The notes below the pieces were generated by a model. That model was not told the origin of the DNA. It did no database searches and saw only the letters and a list, made by a program, of their open reading frames with translations. Of a DNA stretch of 64,000 nt, positions 13,401-28,400 are shown piece after piece. Every line of letters begins with the position of its first letter. Positions within the stretch are counted from its first letter, which is position 1. The position numbers were made by a program, and so were the translations under genes. Origin of the DNA: Gymnorhina tibicen (Eukaryota > Chordata > Aves > Passeriformes > Artamidae); assembly GCA_013399875.1 (NCBI GenBank), contig VXAZ01008283.1, positions 620,001 to 684,000 on the forward strand, read 5' to 3'.

Positions 13401-16400
13401 GGTTTTGTTTCTTCTCTTAAATAAGCACTCTGAAGATTACATTAGGAAAACATCTCTCTGAAACAATTGAGATAAAAATCAGAATGCTTCCAAGTTAAAT
13501 GCCTAAACAACATACACTCTCAATTTCATTATACTAAACAAATCTTCCAATAACACTTCACTTAGCAAGCCCCTGCAGAGAATCTTTCAAGCAGTCTGCT
13601 CTGCAAAATACTACTGGTACAGTAACAACAGCAATTTCACAAAGGCCAGTAAACTGCACAGTGCCCGTCCACCTTCAGAGCTGCTATCCAAACCTACAAA
13701 ATCCATAAGAGAGAAAGAAATGCAGATATCCATGTAGCTTACATGTTCCAGTAAATTCCCTCTTCCTTAAACAGTATGCAACGCTGCCTTGAGGGCTGTA
13801 GGCAAACATGTATGGCAACAAGTACACAGAGAAACAAAGAAAGAGTTGTTTCTATCATTGTGAGAACAAGATACACCTATTAAACCGCAGTCTGCATAAG
13901 CTCTGGTGCATACTGATCACCGTGGCATATCCTAAGAATGAAAAGAACTTCAATGTGACCTATATTCTATGTCTTCTTAGAGCCTGGGAAGCACCCTTGA
14001 ATCTAATTTTAAAAGCCACCATGTAAAACCAATTAGGGTAGGATGCACTAAGCAAATCACTTTTGAAGGCCTCTCCTGTAACAAGCTACAGAGATGAACT
14101 GGCTTTACAGATTTACTGCCTGTAAAAGGAAAGGGAAAGTTTGAAAAATATGAAGAAACCATGAATTATCTTTTTCCAGTAAAGGTGTGACTTGAAATTT
14201 TAGTTATATCATACTATTGTACTACATATATTTTTTTATTTCTGGGTTTTATTCTCATCACACATCCTGTTATAACTGCATTATTAAAACTCCACTAACA
14301 GACTAGGTGCCAATTTAACTGCTTTACTATCTGATCTTGCTCAAAGAAGACACAATTATTTGAACATTATCATACATTACCATCAGCACTATAATAAACA
14401 GAACTGTAATATAACAATGGAATCATGGGAAGCTGTCAAGAAAAAGGTGATCAAGTCTTTTGTATTAAATTGGGTACATTTTATTTGAGAAAAATCTGTG
14501 GCTTTGTTGAATTTACCACCATCACATACACAATCCCTGCTGCCCTTTGAACTAATCCTGTGGGACAAATTTAGTTTTTACTGTAAAAGCTATTAAATGA
14601 AGTGCGCATAATTATCTTCTTACATTTTAAACTGCTCTTTTAATTAATTTAATTAATAATTTCCTCAGCATACTTTACTGAAGTGACATTATTGAGTATC
14701 TCAAATATTTTTCATACTACAGGGAAAAAAAAAAGGAAAAAAGAAAGAAAAAGAATAGATATAAGAAATAACACCCCACTGTGGGAAGCAGAGGGAAAAA
14801 AAAAAAGTCATTGGTTATAGCACAACTGGGGAGAGGTTAAGAGCCTTCAGTGCTTCAAAAATACATTTTAAAATAAAGGAACTGACATATGGCAGTACAG
14901 CTTCTACATTGTAACATCATGACTTGGTCTCTCTTGACTTGCAGGGTTCCTGGAGAAGCATGTTACAGGGATTAAATCCCTTTGAATGTTAATGTGTTCC
15001 TTTTTTGAACCACAAAGAATATTAATCCTACTCCCCTCATCTACCAACAGCTGCACTGTTTTTTCCTACTTGACAGAGCGGAACCAGATAGCATGGCATG
15101 ATTGACCTGAATGTAAATATTGCTGTTTGGTTTTGAACTGCTGGCTTTTTGCAGAAATTTAACAAACCAAGCATCAGCTCACCTGCAGCACAAATAAGTG
15201 TTCAGGCACCTAGAAATCTCTTTCTAAACAATGACATCAGAAAAATTGTAGAACTAATTTATTACTCCATTAAAAAATGGACACACTTTAAAATCCCCTT
15301 GAACAATGAGAGTGCCCAGTATAGGAAATCAAACTGTTTGCAGAGAAAGGGCATGCGTGTGTGTACACAAACACACATGCAAATGTAACTATACAATTAT
15401 GCAAAAGCAAGTCAAAGCCAACAGTTCAGTCCAGCCACAACTCCACCATAGACATCTAGAGTCATACACAAAAACTTTAAGAATTCATCTCAACCCTACA
15501 TGTAACTCTCATTCAGCTCCTTCATACAGTTTGTGAAAGGACTCTGATTCCAACAAAAGCTAGGTAACATAAGACAAGAGTATGTGTGATGACCCTAAAA
15601 AACCCACTAGATTTCTATTAATCAAAATAAATATTTTCACACATTTGAAGAGTCTACAGTCAGATAAACTTCCAGAGTGTTTCTCATTCAGATTTAAATG
15701 TACAACTGACTGATAAGCTAATACAAAACTTGGTCTCTATAGAATTCTTTAAGGGTCCCAAACTTCAAAGCTAGGAAACAAATATTGTACTTACCATTCT
15801 GAATTTTCACATGCATTTTGGCTACCGCTGTTCTTGGAATTGTTTAGAAATATCAACACTTCAGAGGTAGGTTATATATAAACTGTGCTGTTTTATTAGT
15901 TTATGTTAAGAAAACAGATTATAGTGATTAATGGAAGTCCCCAGTCAATGAAAAAATTCTTAAAAGACCATCTTTCTGACACTATACTACAATTTTGAAG
16001 CCTTCAGCATAAATTATTATTTACACTTAATGTACACTGTGCTGATGTACTTTTCAAAAATCACAGTACTATCAAAAACGTCTAACAATGTTATGCTTCA
16101 TTTATTCAGTAGTTCAAAAGCAGTTCAATCAGTTAGTGTATATACAGAAAAGAGAAAGAATTTCCATATACACTACATATATGTTACTGGCCAAGGAACT
16201 TAAAATTACACTTGCAGTGCATTTTCAGAAAAAAGATGCTTAACAACAATCTACTATTCCCATATTTATGATATGAACTGTAAGAACAGAGTTAGCAATA
16301 TTAACATATTTTAATAAAAAAGCTATTTTAAGAAAGAATATGACTGCATTTAGGATTCTATTTTAAAATATTTTTATGCATATATATTTCTTTCAATTCA

Positions 16401-19400
16401 TGTTGGATATTTCAGCAGAGATAAAGCTCTTGAATACCTTGCATTTTCCAGTGAGGTACCTTTAACTCCCAGGAAAATAAGGGTAACAGTCTGCTACATA
16501 CACAGAGGCTCTTTGTGCAGTGGTGAATTTATAATCTGAGCTAAAAAGCTGCATGAAGACACTTATGGAGCATTTGCCATGTAGTAACTAGCTAGCTGGA
16601 CATCCAAGTACACCCCCACACAAACCAGATAATTATGGAAATAGAGATGTGGTAAGAAAAGTGTAATCTGGGGAAAGAAAAGCATGCCACACATGGAAGA
16701 TGGTTTCTATAAGAATTCAAGTGTTTAAATATACCTGGCTGGGTAGAAGAGAGATTTTTCAGATTACATGAAAAAGTTAGAATCCGAAAATTTAGCATCT
16801 AGATCTACTACAATAAACTGTTTTAGTACAGAGAACATATTTAGATCTTTATGGCTGACGAAAGTGACCTGCATCCTAAGCCCTTGCTTTCTAGTAATTA
16901 AAATACATCAAATAGAGAAGAATGATGAACTTGGGAAACAGAGTTTGTAAGATTAGATGGAAGGGCTTTGTCCAAAGACTCTGGAGCAAGGAAAAATTAA
17001 AGTAGACTTCATTCCAGCCCTGTGTGTCTGAAAATACTGGATCTAATCTCTATTAACACTAATTATACAATCTCTAGTCTGGTAAACTGGACTTAAAAGT
17101 GAACACAGATGAAATAAGTACCAGCCTTACTGCATTTCACACAAGTCTGGCAATTCAGAAACGATGTTAAGACAAAGAATTGTGTAAAGCACTGTGTAGA
17201 AGTTAAAAATCACGTTGTTTATTCAGCTATCTTTCACGTAAAAGCACAGACCACTTTCCATGTACTTTGAATTCAAGGAAAGAGCGGGTGGAAAGGTGAG
17301 GAAACAAAACTTCTTTACATAGATTAAAACTGTCCTATTCAATCAGTTAAGGAATAGCTCCCGAGGCTAAAGCAGCTCCCTTCCCAATTTTGCTTGGCCA
17401 GATGGAAGATGAACACATTTCAGGATTTCAAGCAGTGCTTTGGCTTGGAATCTGATGTGTTACTCCACTTTTAGGTTTAAAAAACCCTCAAAACTTATTT
17501 GCTTATTTCAGACAGTAGCTGATTAAAATATTTTGAGGATAACAAGATGTACCATATTGGGAAGGTTGTGGAGGGCAGTTAGATAAGGGAGGGAGCGGGG
17601 GAAGAGTGTCCTAAATGAAAAGGGGGAACAATAAAATGAAAGGAATTTCAGAATCTCTTGAACCTGCTGCTCCATGGGAGCCCTTCCCCTTCACCCCTTA
17701 ATTTCTATAGAGCTTTTATAGAGCTGAATTATTTCATCACCTTGTAAATGTTGAATCAAAATATGGAAATATGCTGGCTTTCTTCAGATGAAATTCTAGC
17801 TGTTTCTTTGTACCAATGCTTCTCTTTACCGCCTCTTAATCGAATGAATTTTTCTCTATTTCATCTTATATTCATTTATCTGTTAGCCTTTAAACTTCAG
17901 TATTACTCAAGCACATTACAGTGATAAGGATATTACAGAGTCTTCCAATGGACACCATCAGAAGTTCTGTATGTGATCCAGGTACATCTTATTACTCAAA
18001 ATATGCTACTTTTTTTTCCAGCATTTGAGGCTAATGCCATCATATGAATTAATATGACAGAAATGTAACAGATGCTTTCACTAGACTTAAGTGATTCAAT
18101 CCTATGCTCTCTTTGCTGAAGGTCTCTGGTCCAGTTAACCTTTGTAGTCTTTTCTGCCGTAGAACTTGTCTTGGGGTGACTTTGTGCTGTTGTATCCCCT
18201 ATCACTGCTCTATGCCCAGACATGATTCCTGAGCCTTTCTATGCCTTTAAAACTGGATGCAAGAGACAGAGAAAAAAACTGAGCGAACTTTTCAAAACAG
18301 TTTGTGCTTCAAGGACAGAGATTAGCTCTTGCTGTTGAGGAGCAGAGGAAGCACTCTCTTCTTGCTTTTCAGCCAGCTTTTCGTCTCTGTTTCTTCGGAG
18401 AGAGACGGAGAGGTTTTTTTTTTCTCTGGGACTTTGGCTTTTCCCTCCTTCTCTTATGGGCTTGTTCAGAACATCAGAATATCAGAACACACTGGGAAAA
18501 TTTTCACCTTAGGCCTGGAGGGGTGCCCACACCAACCCAGCTCCGAGGAGGAGGAGAGAGACCACACCCACATGACTCTAAAATCTTTCAAGTTTTCTCT
18601 CACAGCGAGAGGTTTTGTTATTTAGCATTATTATTACTCTTTTCCTGAGTGTTTCTTAAATAAATAGTTTTTTTCTCCTTCACTTTCCTCCAAGGAAAAT
18701 CTTTTTTTTTTCCCAAACCTGGTGGGGGAGGGGTGGCTGTAACCTGCCTTCCTTTGAGGAGACGTTTCTTTTGGACGTTTCCCTGAATTTGGCCCAAACT
18801 GCCACAGAACTCCATTAGATATTTATTAAAATAAATGCTAATAGTTTTAAATTAGTACGCACTGCAAGACGTATTCTTTGAAAATTTGGAGAACTGCAAA
18901 ATAATACAGAGGCACTGGAGGACTAAAACCCTATGGTTAAAAAACTACTAGAAAAATTCATTTGCTTTGTTCTTTACTTATCAGGGTCACCAAGAGAGGC
19001 TGTAATACAATAAAATAGCATGCACTGTTGATAGGAGACACTGCTTTATCCTCAAGGGAATTTCTTTTGCAGTTGTCCTCTGAGTTTAATCTTACTGCTG
19101 TGGCATCCCTTACTCTTCTTACCAGCCCAGAACCAGGGACTGAATAATTGAAAGCTGAATAAGCTATCAATGGAAAGAATTAAAAAGTAGACCATAAACT
19201 GAAATTATGCACTAATAGAAAGAATACTGAAGTGTACAATCTGTTTTTTTCACATTTTTCAATATTGTTAGATTTTTACATAACACCATCTATTTAGTGA
19301 AATAATGCTCAGTGAAATACCAATTGTAAGCAGGAAGTCAGAGGCAATTTACAACTCATATAAGGTTTCCTTCCAGACAGAGAAAAAAGCAACAGCAGAA

Positions 19401-22400
19401 AAGCTTACATTTATATTGAGAAGACTAAGATTTTTAAGCCTTTATAGTTCTGTAAGGGCTATAGAAGCTAAAAATATCCTTTCTTACCCCATCTGTCCTA
19501 GATTTCCTTTGTGCTACCAACTTATTTGCTTAGTTTTGATTCAGAGATTCAGACCATGTTTTTTCTCAGATGCAAAATTAGAAAATATTTACTGAAGAAG
19601 AAGATTTCAACTTACCTGATGAAGATCACTGCCCAAAACATACTCCTGGAAATAACCTGGTGCAGCAGATGATGCTCTAATTGCTTGCCACAGCTTATAC
19701 TGACAACCTCCAATATAATGGGACTTAACACCAGGAAAGTGGTTGTAGTTTCTAAACACAAATGCTTTCAGTGGTGTTCCTCTGTTTACAATGGTGCTTA
19801 CTGCAGCTACCTAGTGAATGAAGAGGAACAAAATTAGTTATATATGGTGATAATAATAACCATAATATGAGAATGAAAGCTTCCCACCATATGAAATTCA
19901 ATTAATACATTAATGCACCTCTGGAATTTTACTAGGTTCATTATTTATTTACATTTTTATAATGTCTACCTAAATTTTAAAAAGTGAAAGTAAAACAGAA
20001 ACAAGACACCCAAATCCCTAAAGAAAATGCTATTTTTAACCTACAATTAATTGTTTCCACTGGCTATTCTGTTTCTATGAATATCTATGATATTTAACAA
20101 AACGCTGGTGTCAACTATATGATTTTAAAATATTTTTCCTTTAGGAACAGTATTTCATTCTCAGGAGTCTGTAACCAGCAATACAACAGTGACATTAAAC
20201 ACGAATGTCAGAACTGTCAATCAATTTCTTTCTCCAATAAATTATTACTTAATATTGTAAGCAGAGTTGAAGAACTGCAGGAAGAATCTCTCCTGCATAA
20301 GAATCAAATGTAAGTCTTCCAAGGTTTTTTTGTAAGGATACTGAAATGTCAGTAACAGAAATCACCTATGTTCATCTAAGTGAAAAGCCAAAATGGTATT
20401 TTCATTGAAAAAAACTCCAACTATAATAGCAAAAAGAATGTATCTTACAGCTATAATCACAAGGAGAACGTACATGTAGTTACAGGTGAGTGTCAGCATG
20501 TGCAAGACCTTTAGAGGTGATGCAGCCAGCCTGGCTGGCACTGTCAGAACAACACTCTTTAGCAGCCAAGTGGGTGCTCAATTCTGTCTTGTTTACTATT
20601 TTACAGAGTAGGGTGTTTTCATGAAATGTTACCCAACAGTACAGCTGATGCTGTGATATCACTGTATGTATTTTCACTCTTCAGCTACTTAATTTAAATA
20701 ATTTTATTCAATGTAAATTCATCCCTACAGAAAACAGAAGTATAACTTCTGCATTACAATGCAAAAGCAAAACACTGCCTGATTCGCACTCCATCATTTT
20801 GATGGAGGAAAAGTTTCCTGTTTGTCTCAAAAGGATGGTTTAGTTCTAAGCACTACCAGAAGCAGTAAGAAAAATAACTTCGGAAAATTTAATAGAAAAC
20901 TTATTAAACGGATGCTTTTATTTTTGGCAATACCCATGTACACTCCATAATGCAGTCTAAGTTGCAAAGTGCTCAGCACCTTCTGGAAAAATCCATCTTG
21001 CCGTGAATTTAACAGCAGCAGAGCATACAACTGCGTGTTTTATTTTGAATATGCTGTGCCTTGTAAAGAGTGCCACCACTGACAGCACTATAAAGCGATT
21101 ACTGGGAACAGCTAGTTTCAACTCTATTTATATTCACATTTTATTACTGAAGAACATGGAACGAAGCCAAAGATCCCGGTTCAAAGATAACTTTCAAGTC
21201 AACATAGGATAGCTTCTCTCTCAGAAAGCAACATACCACACCAGCCTTTTCATGTCCTTGTTTTAGACATGGACTAGGAACGCAGTCAGTAAGGCACATG
21301 TTTCTAAGTTTAGAAAAATGTGAATATCTTCCATTTAACAGTAAAGCATTGAATATAGTGCTATGACACCAAAACACCTGTTAATTACAGATTGTTCTGA
21401 AATATATCCTATTATATTTCTCTTCTTTCTTCACACCCTATCCTTCACCAAAAATAAAATACCCATGCTTTCTCATCTTTCACTCTCGTGCTGCTGCTGT
21501 ATGTAACACCCCTCCCATGACTTGGTGTCTTTTCTATCATACAGGAAGAGAAGAGATCTTGGGGCCTAAGAATGTGACTGGAGAAAACCAGGTACTCCAA
21601 ACAAAGTGAGAAGAAACCCTGTCCTCTTGCAACACAGTAACAGATCACAGCTGACATGACAGGATCTCCAGACACTAGAATTCTTACATGAAAAAACCAG
21701 CTTTGCATAACCCCAAAATGTTGACCCAGTATTTCTATGCTTACAAGTTTTTTAACATCTCTGCAATATATTCCAACTAGAAGTATTAAAAATATGAGAA
21801 ACTGCTGCAGAAATTTAAGAATCTAATTAATTTTTATCCTTTAAAAGCATGGGTTATCACATATGGAAACCTGAAGAGCACTTAAACATTCATGCTGTCT
21901 ATCCAATATTCTTCCAGGTATAGAATTTACTCAGACCTCTTGAAAGTACTTGTGAAATACACAATTAGTATTTACCTAAGAAAACTGTACTTACCTTTGG
22001 ACATTTGGACTTTCTTGCCGTTTCAATCATGAGATTGGAGCCCATTTTTTCTCTACAAAAAAGTGTAAAAAATTGAAAATTCTCCATCAGTTTAGCATGA
22101 ACAAGACGTACATTTTTATCATCCTTATTTCTGAGACCTTTGCATTTAAAAGAAGCAATGCTTGTATTTCACTTTAACAATCAGATTTCTATAACTGACT
22201 TCAATGGACTGACATTTCAAACCTTCTAGTCTGTTGGAAGTAAGTCTGAAGAGTGACTGAAGAGGTCTTGAGATTCAAGTTACTCAGTTCACATACATAA
22301 TCATAAATCATTAGGATTATTCAACTACGTAGTTAGACAAAACACTTCGCTACATTTAGGAATCAAAAAACCAACATCCTTATTAAGTGGTTTTACAGTA

Positions 22401-25400
22401 AAGAAAAATCACTCTTCCGTAGTTACAGCAACAAAAGCTAAAGAGAGAAAGATGGCATTCCATATGATTTAGAAGAAAGTTAAAACATATACATGTAATC
22501 TTCCATAAAAGTAATCCAATATGCATTTACCATCCCTTTTTGAGGTAAAATTTTTTCCGATGAATACATTTTTATAAATCACACTGATGGTCAGCATTGT
22601 AATTTCTCATCATATCAGCATGAGGGTCAGTATTCTCATTGCTAACTAGAAGGTAGCCCTTTTGCACAGTAGAGAAGACTGGAGCAAATTACCATACTAA
22701 CCAATAATCTCACCTCATCATCTATTTCAACTTCGATTTGCTTACAATTAAGGTATAAAACTCCTACAGAGTGGGTGGTCACCCGTAATGTTTCCAAACA
22801 GGCTTTCCTTTAAATCAGCAAGCTTTCTTCTTCCCCTAGAACAGACCCCACCCAAACACTGGTGGTGCATCTGCCTTATTGTGCAATGACGGTTTTCCAT
22901 ATTGCCACACTTTTAAAGTAAGGATATTCCACATGCTGTTGTTATGAAATCAGCCATTTACAGCTCACAGCCATGACCCGAAGTAGTAACACTTCCACTG
23001 TTAAAAACAACACCTTTATCGACCTACTCAGGTCAGGAAATAAAAGCAAATTTAAAGGCAACTCTAGCAGCAGTCCTCCATGCAGACAGTAGACTGTATG
23101 TGCAATTAGGACAATCTGCTGCTCTTCTAGTGGGTATTTGTGCTTGAAGGATGGCTGTGTACATGTCCTTGACAGGAAGGAACGAAGGGAGTCAGGTTCC
23201 AGTCCTACGACGGAAAAGTCCTGCTGACACAATTCTTGTACCAGTAGCACTGTTTTATTTTATTTTCGCATCAATTCTAGTTTCAGAATCACCAGCCAGA
23301 AAGGGAAGAGTGCCATCTGCACTCACTAACTGATTACAGAAGGAGATGAAGGCACACAGAACCGTGAAGTCGGAATAAAAGAAATGAGACTGACAAGGGT
23401 GAGATATCAAAGACATCTACTGATTTGCATCACTTTCATCTACTTCTGAAATGTCTGTATTAGGTGTTTTTTTCCCAGACCCCAAATGCAAAGATTAAAA
23501 AAATGCATAAGCAATATCCTCTGCTTAATTACAGGAACCATCAAATTGAATAACTATCTCATTACATCGTGTTTTTCATGAAGGCCAGAAACTGGTACTT
23601 CAGAGTAGGTACAAGAAATCCCTTAAACTACTATTCAACTTTAGACATTATGGTCTAAGGAGTAAAGTTTAATATCACCTCCACATTTATTTTAGTTCTG
23701 TTGCTAGCATTAATACTGTAATTGTGTATTACATAAATGTATTTCTCTCGCTGTTCAATTTTCCTTTATGAAGTCACAGCAGAAGTAATTCCACAGTTTA
23801 TTCACACACTGTGTTAAAAAATAAAGCCTTCTAATTTTAATTTTATTGAATAGTCCCCTGTTACCAAATTAAAAAAGAAACTGGTAATTCTCAAGATGAC
23901 TTACTATCTCAAATTACCACTTTAACCTGTTTGCTTTTGTTAATGACAAAGACTCCTAATGTGCATTGTCTCTAGGTCACTGGCTACTTTTTCCCAATCT
24001 TGCAACAGAAATTTTCTCTAGAACAGGATAACCAGGACTGCAAATAATATTTTAAATGAAACTGTATTGTGAATTAATATAATGGCATTATAGTATTTTC
24101 TGTATTTTCAATCCCAACTGACACACACTGAATCATCTTGCTTGACCACAAGCATACAGATGTTTGTTTCATTAAACTGTCCATGACAACACCAAATCAC
24201 TTTTGATATTAAAGTTACTTTAAATCCTGTAAGCATTTTACATTTTTCCACTCATCGGTTATTATTTTACACATAATTTCTTTTGCCATCCTATTTTTCC
24301 ATTTATCTACTTTCTTTGTGTCTGTCTGTGACCTATGTCCTCTAGACATGACCTACTTAAACAACAAGTCTCTTTCACAAACACTGCTCTTTCATTGCTT
24401 CAAGTCACTAATATTGCAACACTTATTTCAATAATGCTGTGAAGAACATATTGCCAACCATATGCTGGAAGAAACATTCTAATGAGCTACAGCAGTGATG
24501 CAAACACTCTGGAGAAAGAGCACTCAATGCAAAAAGCAAAATTGTAACTTTTACCCTCTCCTAACAACAGTAGTACCAGGAAACTATGACATCTTTACCA
24601 AATCTACAGGAGAGATTTTTATACCATGTGCTGGTATGGAATGTGTTGAATCTAGTCATTAGAGAGCAGTGTCAATTTACACTTCAATCTGCAAAACAAA
24701 TAATGAAGTATTATTACTTGTATTCCCAAACACATGCATTATGCATTTTCCTATGCTCCATACAGTGACTGCTTCTCAAGACTATAAATTCCCAACATGA
24801 GATTTTAGCTAGCTTGTGAAAACCCCTAGCTGCTCACCAAATTTCTCCAGTAGTTTAAGACAGCATGCAAGAAGAAAATTGTGTATGTCAACAGCAGTCA
24901 AAGAACAGAGAAGTTGGAACTATAAGCCAGGTTCTTACAAATGCAATTCAATATAGCATTACATAGACTGATAAGTTGTAAGTAAAATCTTCTGCATAAC
25001 GTAAATAATTAAACCAGTCCTCAAATTGCAACTCAAGAAATACAAAAGAGGAGTTAAAACAGACATATACAGAACACAAGAAACCAATTCCCTAAAGCAC
25101 TCTGAATAAAATGTCAGTTAACCAAAATCAGTTGTCATTTTCTGAAATGCAATTTATAACATACCCTATGAATGCATGCAACATTAGCCTGATGAAATAT
25201 CAACGTAATTATTTTCAGCAAGAATACCTTCTGACAGAAAATACCACCACTGATATTGTGGTAGGACTAAACATGTATTACATGTCTGTACGTTGTCAAT
25301 GAATTGTCTCTATTTCAAGCAAGGCTGACAAGTTACCATTTAAACGATAAAAATGCACACAGCATAAGCAAAGCTTTTAAATTCAGAACAGGACATAAAG

Positions 25401-28400
25401 CAGTTTCCCCATGCTATGACAATGTTAGATCTGACCTTCGATTATTGCTATGAAGATACAACCTTACAATTCCCTTCTTAGCTCTAGGCCCCCACACCAC
25501 AGGGAAGCCTCAGGGAATCCCTTCAACAAAATGCTGTGCAGGCATAGCACCTCCCTTCAACACCGCAGGTCACCAAAAAGGTCATGTGTTGATCAGTACA
25601 TTTAAATTTAATTTACTCTATGGATAATATATTAATTGCCTGCTTTTGTCTATTGCACAGGAGTAGAGTTCTTTACCTCCCTCGTGCTACATGTAGCTGC
25701 GGAAAACAATAGTATTTTAATTAAAGGCATGTAAAATACTTTCACATGAGGTTATTGGGATTTTCACAAGACTTCTTTTAATTGGGTGGGGAAGGAAATG
25801 AGGGAAGACAGAAAAATCTTATTTCTAAAAAAAGACTTTCAGATATCTAAGAAGAAAAGCTCATGATATTAATTTGATAAACATTTCTTTCTGAAAATAT
25901 GCAAGAGCACAGAAAAGAAGTGCTTAGAAGCTTCTCTCTCCACTTCATCAAAGAAGTAAGATGCTTAAAATTCAGACAGCACTGATATTCCCACTATTAT
26001 GTAATGAAAAACTCTTTTAATCCCATAAAACACAGTAATCATATTCCCAAAGGAACTTGGTATTACTTATCAGAAGGAACCTTTTACCATTTTACATTTT
26101 CTCTCAGAAAAGATTGTTCCAGTTCTTTCAGTGGCAGGGTCAACTTATGGTTGGGAAACGATGACACTAGTTTGCTAAAAGTTATAAACAATTGAACTAT
26201 TGACACAAATACAGATGAATAAAACTAAGAACTAAAACCTGTAATATAGTAATTCTTTCTAGTGGCTTTTCCTGAATAGCCATTATGCACGTGAATACAC
26301 TTCACGGGCAACTCTGACACTGAGGATGATTTTTCATTGCAACCCTTACAGCTCATTTCCCTTTCAAAGAAAGTGGCAATGGATAAAGCCCTTCAATATA
26401 GCAGCAAACATTAAAAATCCCTACTGCAGCACATTATTTCATTTCTCACCAACCTCCTTTAAGAAAAAAGGCACAGCAGGTGGCTAGCAAAATTTGTAGC
26501 AAATCTGTAATGAGTCAGATCAAGCAGACCTGGCAAGCATACAGGAACATAATCAGAAATCAGTGCAGTAAAGCTTACTTTATTCCCCAGAAACCTAAAT
26601 CATTACATTAAAAGCTTTCAATGTTTTGGTAAATACGAAAAGAGCTATTTCAAAAGAATGAGAGTATATATTAATCCTTTCTAGTAGTTTTAAGAATCTG
26701 CACATCAGAGAAGCAATAACAAAACCAAATGCACTAAGATATTGCACTAATTATTTTTCACCTGATCATCTTTTACTTACTTGAGCATTTTTTCCCATAT
26801 ATCACTGTCATAAAAGGCGTGGTTCCAGCCCATTTTGACTGTTCCAACAATGACATTCTGCTTAAAAACATCTGATCCTAATTTATGGTACAGTTCTTCA
26901 CAATCATCCAGGGGGATATGGAACAACCCCAACATAAAAGCTAATATAGCTCCTGAAAAAAACAAATATTTTGCAATGTAAAATGTATCCTGGAGTAAGA
27001 TTGCAAAGATGGATTACCAGTTAACATAGTTCATAGGTTAGCAGAGTATCTGTCTTGAAACAGGAAGACCAATTGACATTTATATCACTAAATTCGTGCT
27101 CAGAGATCACAAACCATGTTTTAGAAGAACATATACAAGATAGAAGAAGTCTACTTTCAAAAACAGAAATATGAGAAGTTGAAAAATTACATTATTTCAT
27201 TTTTCAGATTACAACAAGTATATGGCAGAAAGCAAATGAAATCCACTACTTTACTTGGAAAGAGAAACAAGTAAGAGAAATCTATGCTGTGGTATTAAAA
27301 GTCTATTTGGAGCATGATTTGCTACCTTGCAAACTCTTAAGTCAGTAGAGAAATATTCTAGGAAAATTCTTTAAAAATAAAGGAGATTTCAGTAGTTTGG
27401 ATTACATTTGGTTGCAACCATTTATAATTAGTTTCATACATGCTGCCATCTAGTGTGTGCCTAACAAAAATTATAACCTACCCTTGTAGGAACAAAATAA
27501 CATCATTCAAAAAGCATTGCTGCTAAATACCATTAAAAGGACTGTGGAAAAATACAATTCATGCATTACTACAATTCTTAGATATATTAAACCAAAAGGG
27601 CCACCCATAACCTTTAAATTTAGTTGTGTCATACTGTGAAAATGTGTAATTAAGCATTAGGAATAATTAGGACATCATCAGAATAAATCATCAGAAAATG
27701 ATTTTTTCAATCTGGAAATAAATGCCATAGGATTGAATAAAATTAATTTTAAAAGGTGCCAATTCTTGTAAAAGAGTAAGAATATAATGCATGTGCAGAA
27801 AAAAACTGCATGCAGGAAGTTACAGATGGCTTTAAAGGAAACATGACTTGCAAGCCCTTTTTCACTCTCTCAATCCCCACCACTGTGATAGCTGAGCATC
27901 AGTGGATTGATGATCTCAGTTTCTTAAAAGGTAGCACAAACGCTTAAGGCAACCTGGGCCTACTTGACACAAAGTTTCATCAAGAGAAACTTTCTCAATT
28001 GCACATCACCAGATCCCTGTATTCAACACAGACTTAACATGTTGCAGTGGAGAAATACCATTTTCCCGGGTCATGCAAATCCTCTGCCACATTCTCTTCC
28101 CCTGAACTCTCCAGCACCAGTTCTACAAGATCACACATTTGCTATTTTGGTGAGCAGATTCAAAGTATACAGGGCCTATTACAGCATCATTGCAATGATC
28201 TTTCTCTGTGACTGCCTGCATTTACACCCTCTGACCCCCAATGAAGAGAAGCACAAGGAAGATAACTACAAAGACAGTGATGCTGAATTCACGGCAAGGG
28301 TATTTCTAAACTTCAAAGGCAAAACAGCTGAACGATAGTAAGAAATACAAAAAGTGCAGCAGAAAAGAGAAGTGCAGTGCACAAGAGGCATCCTTCCTAT

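Larger units (their letters stand above)
1476..19615 (-). other. PNPLA8: PNPLA8 intron 8 (18.1 kb)
   Basis: The largest intron, about half of the visible gene. Apart from the CR1 and LTR-like repeats listed, it is unique AT-rich sequence with simple A-rich runs (for example 14725-14760 and 14795-14806). I see no nested gene. Open frames here are short and lack family resemblance. Confidence 0.85.

Noticed and set aside
18304..18648. 114-codon plus frame in PNPLA8 intron 8
   Set aside because: Overlapping frames in a repeat-like block with biased composition. No domain recognised.
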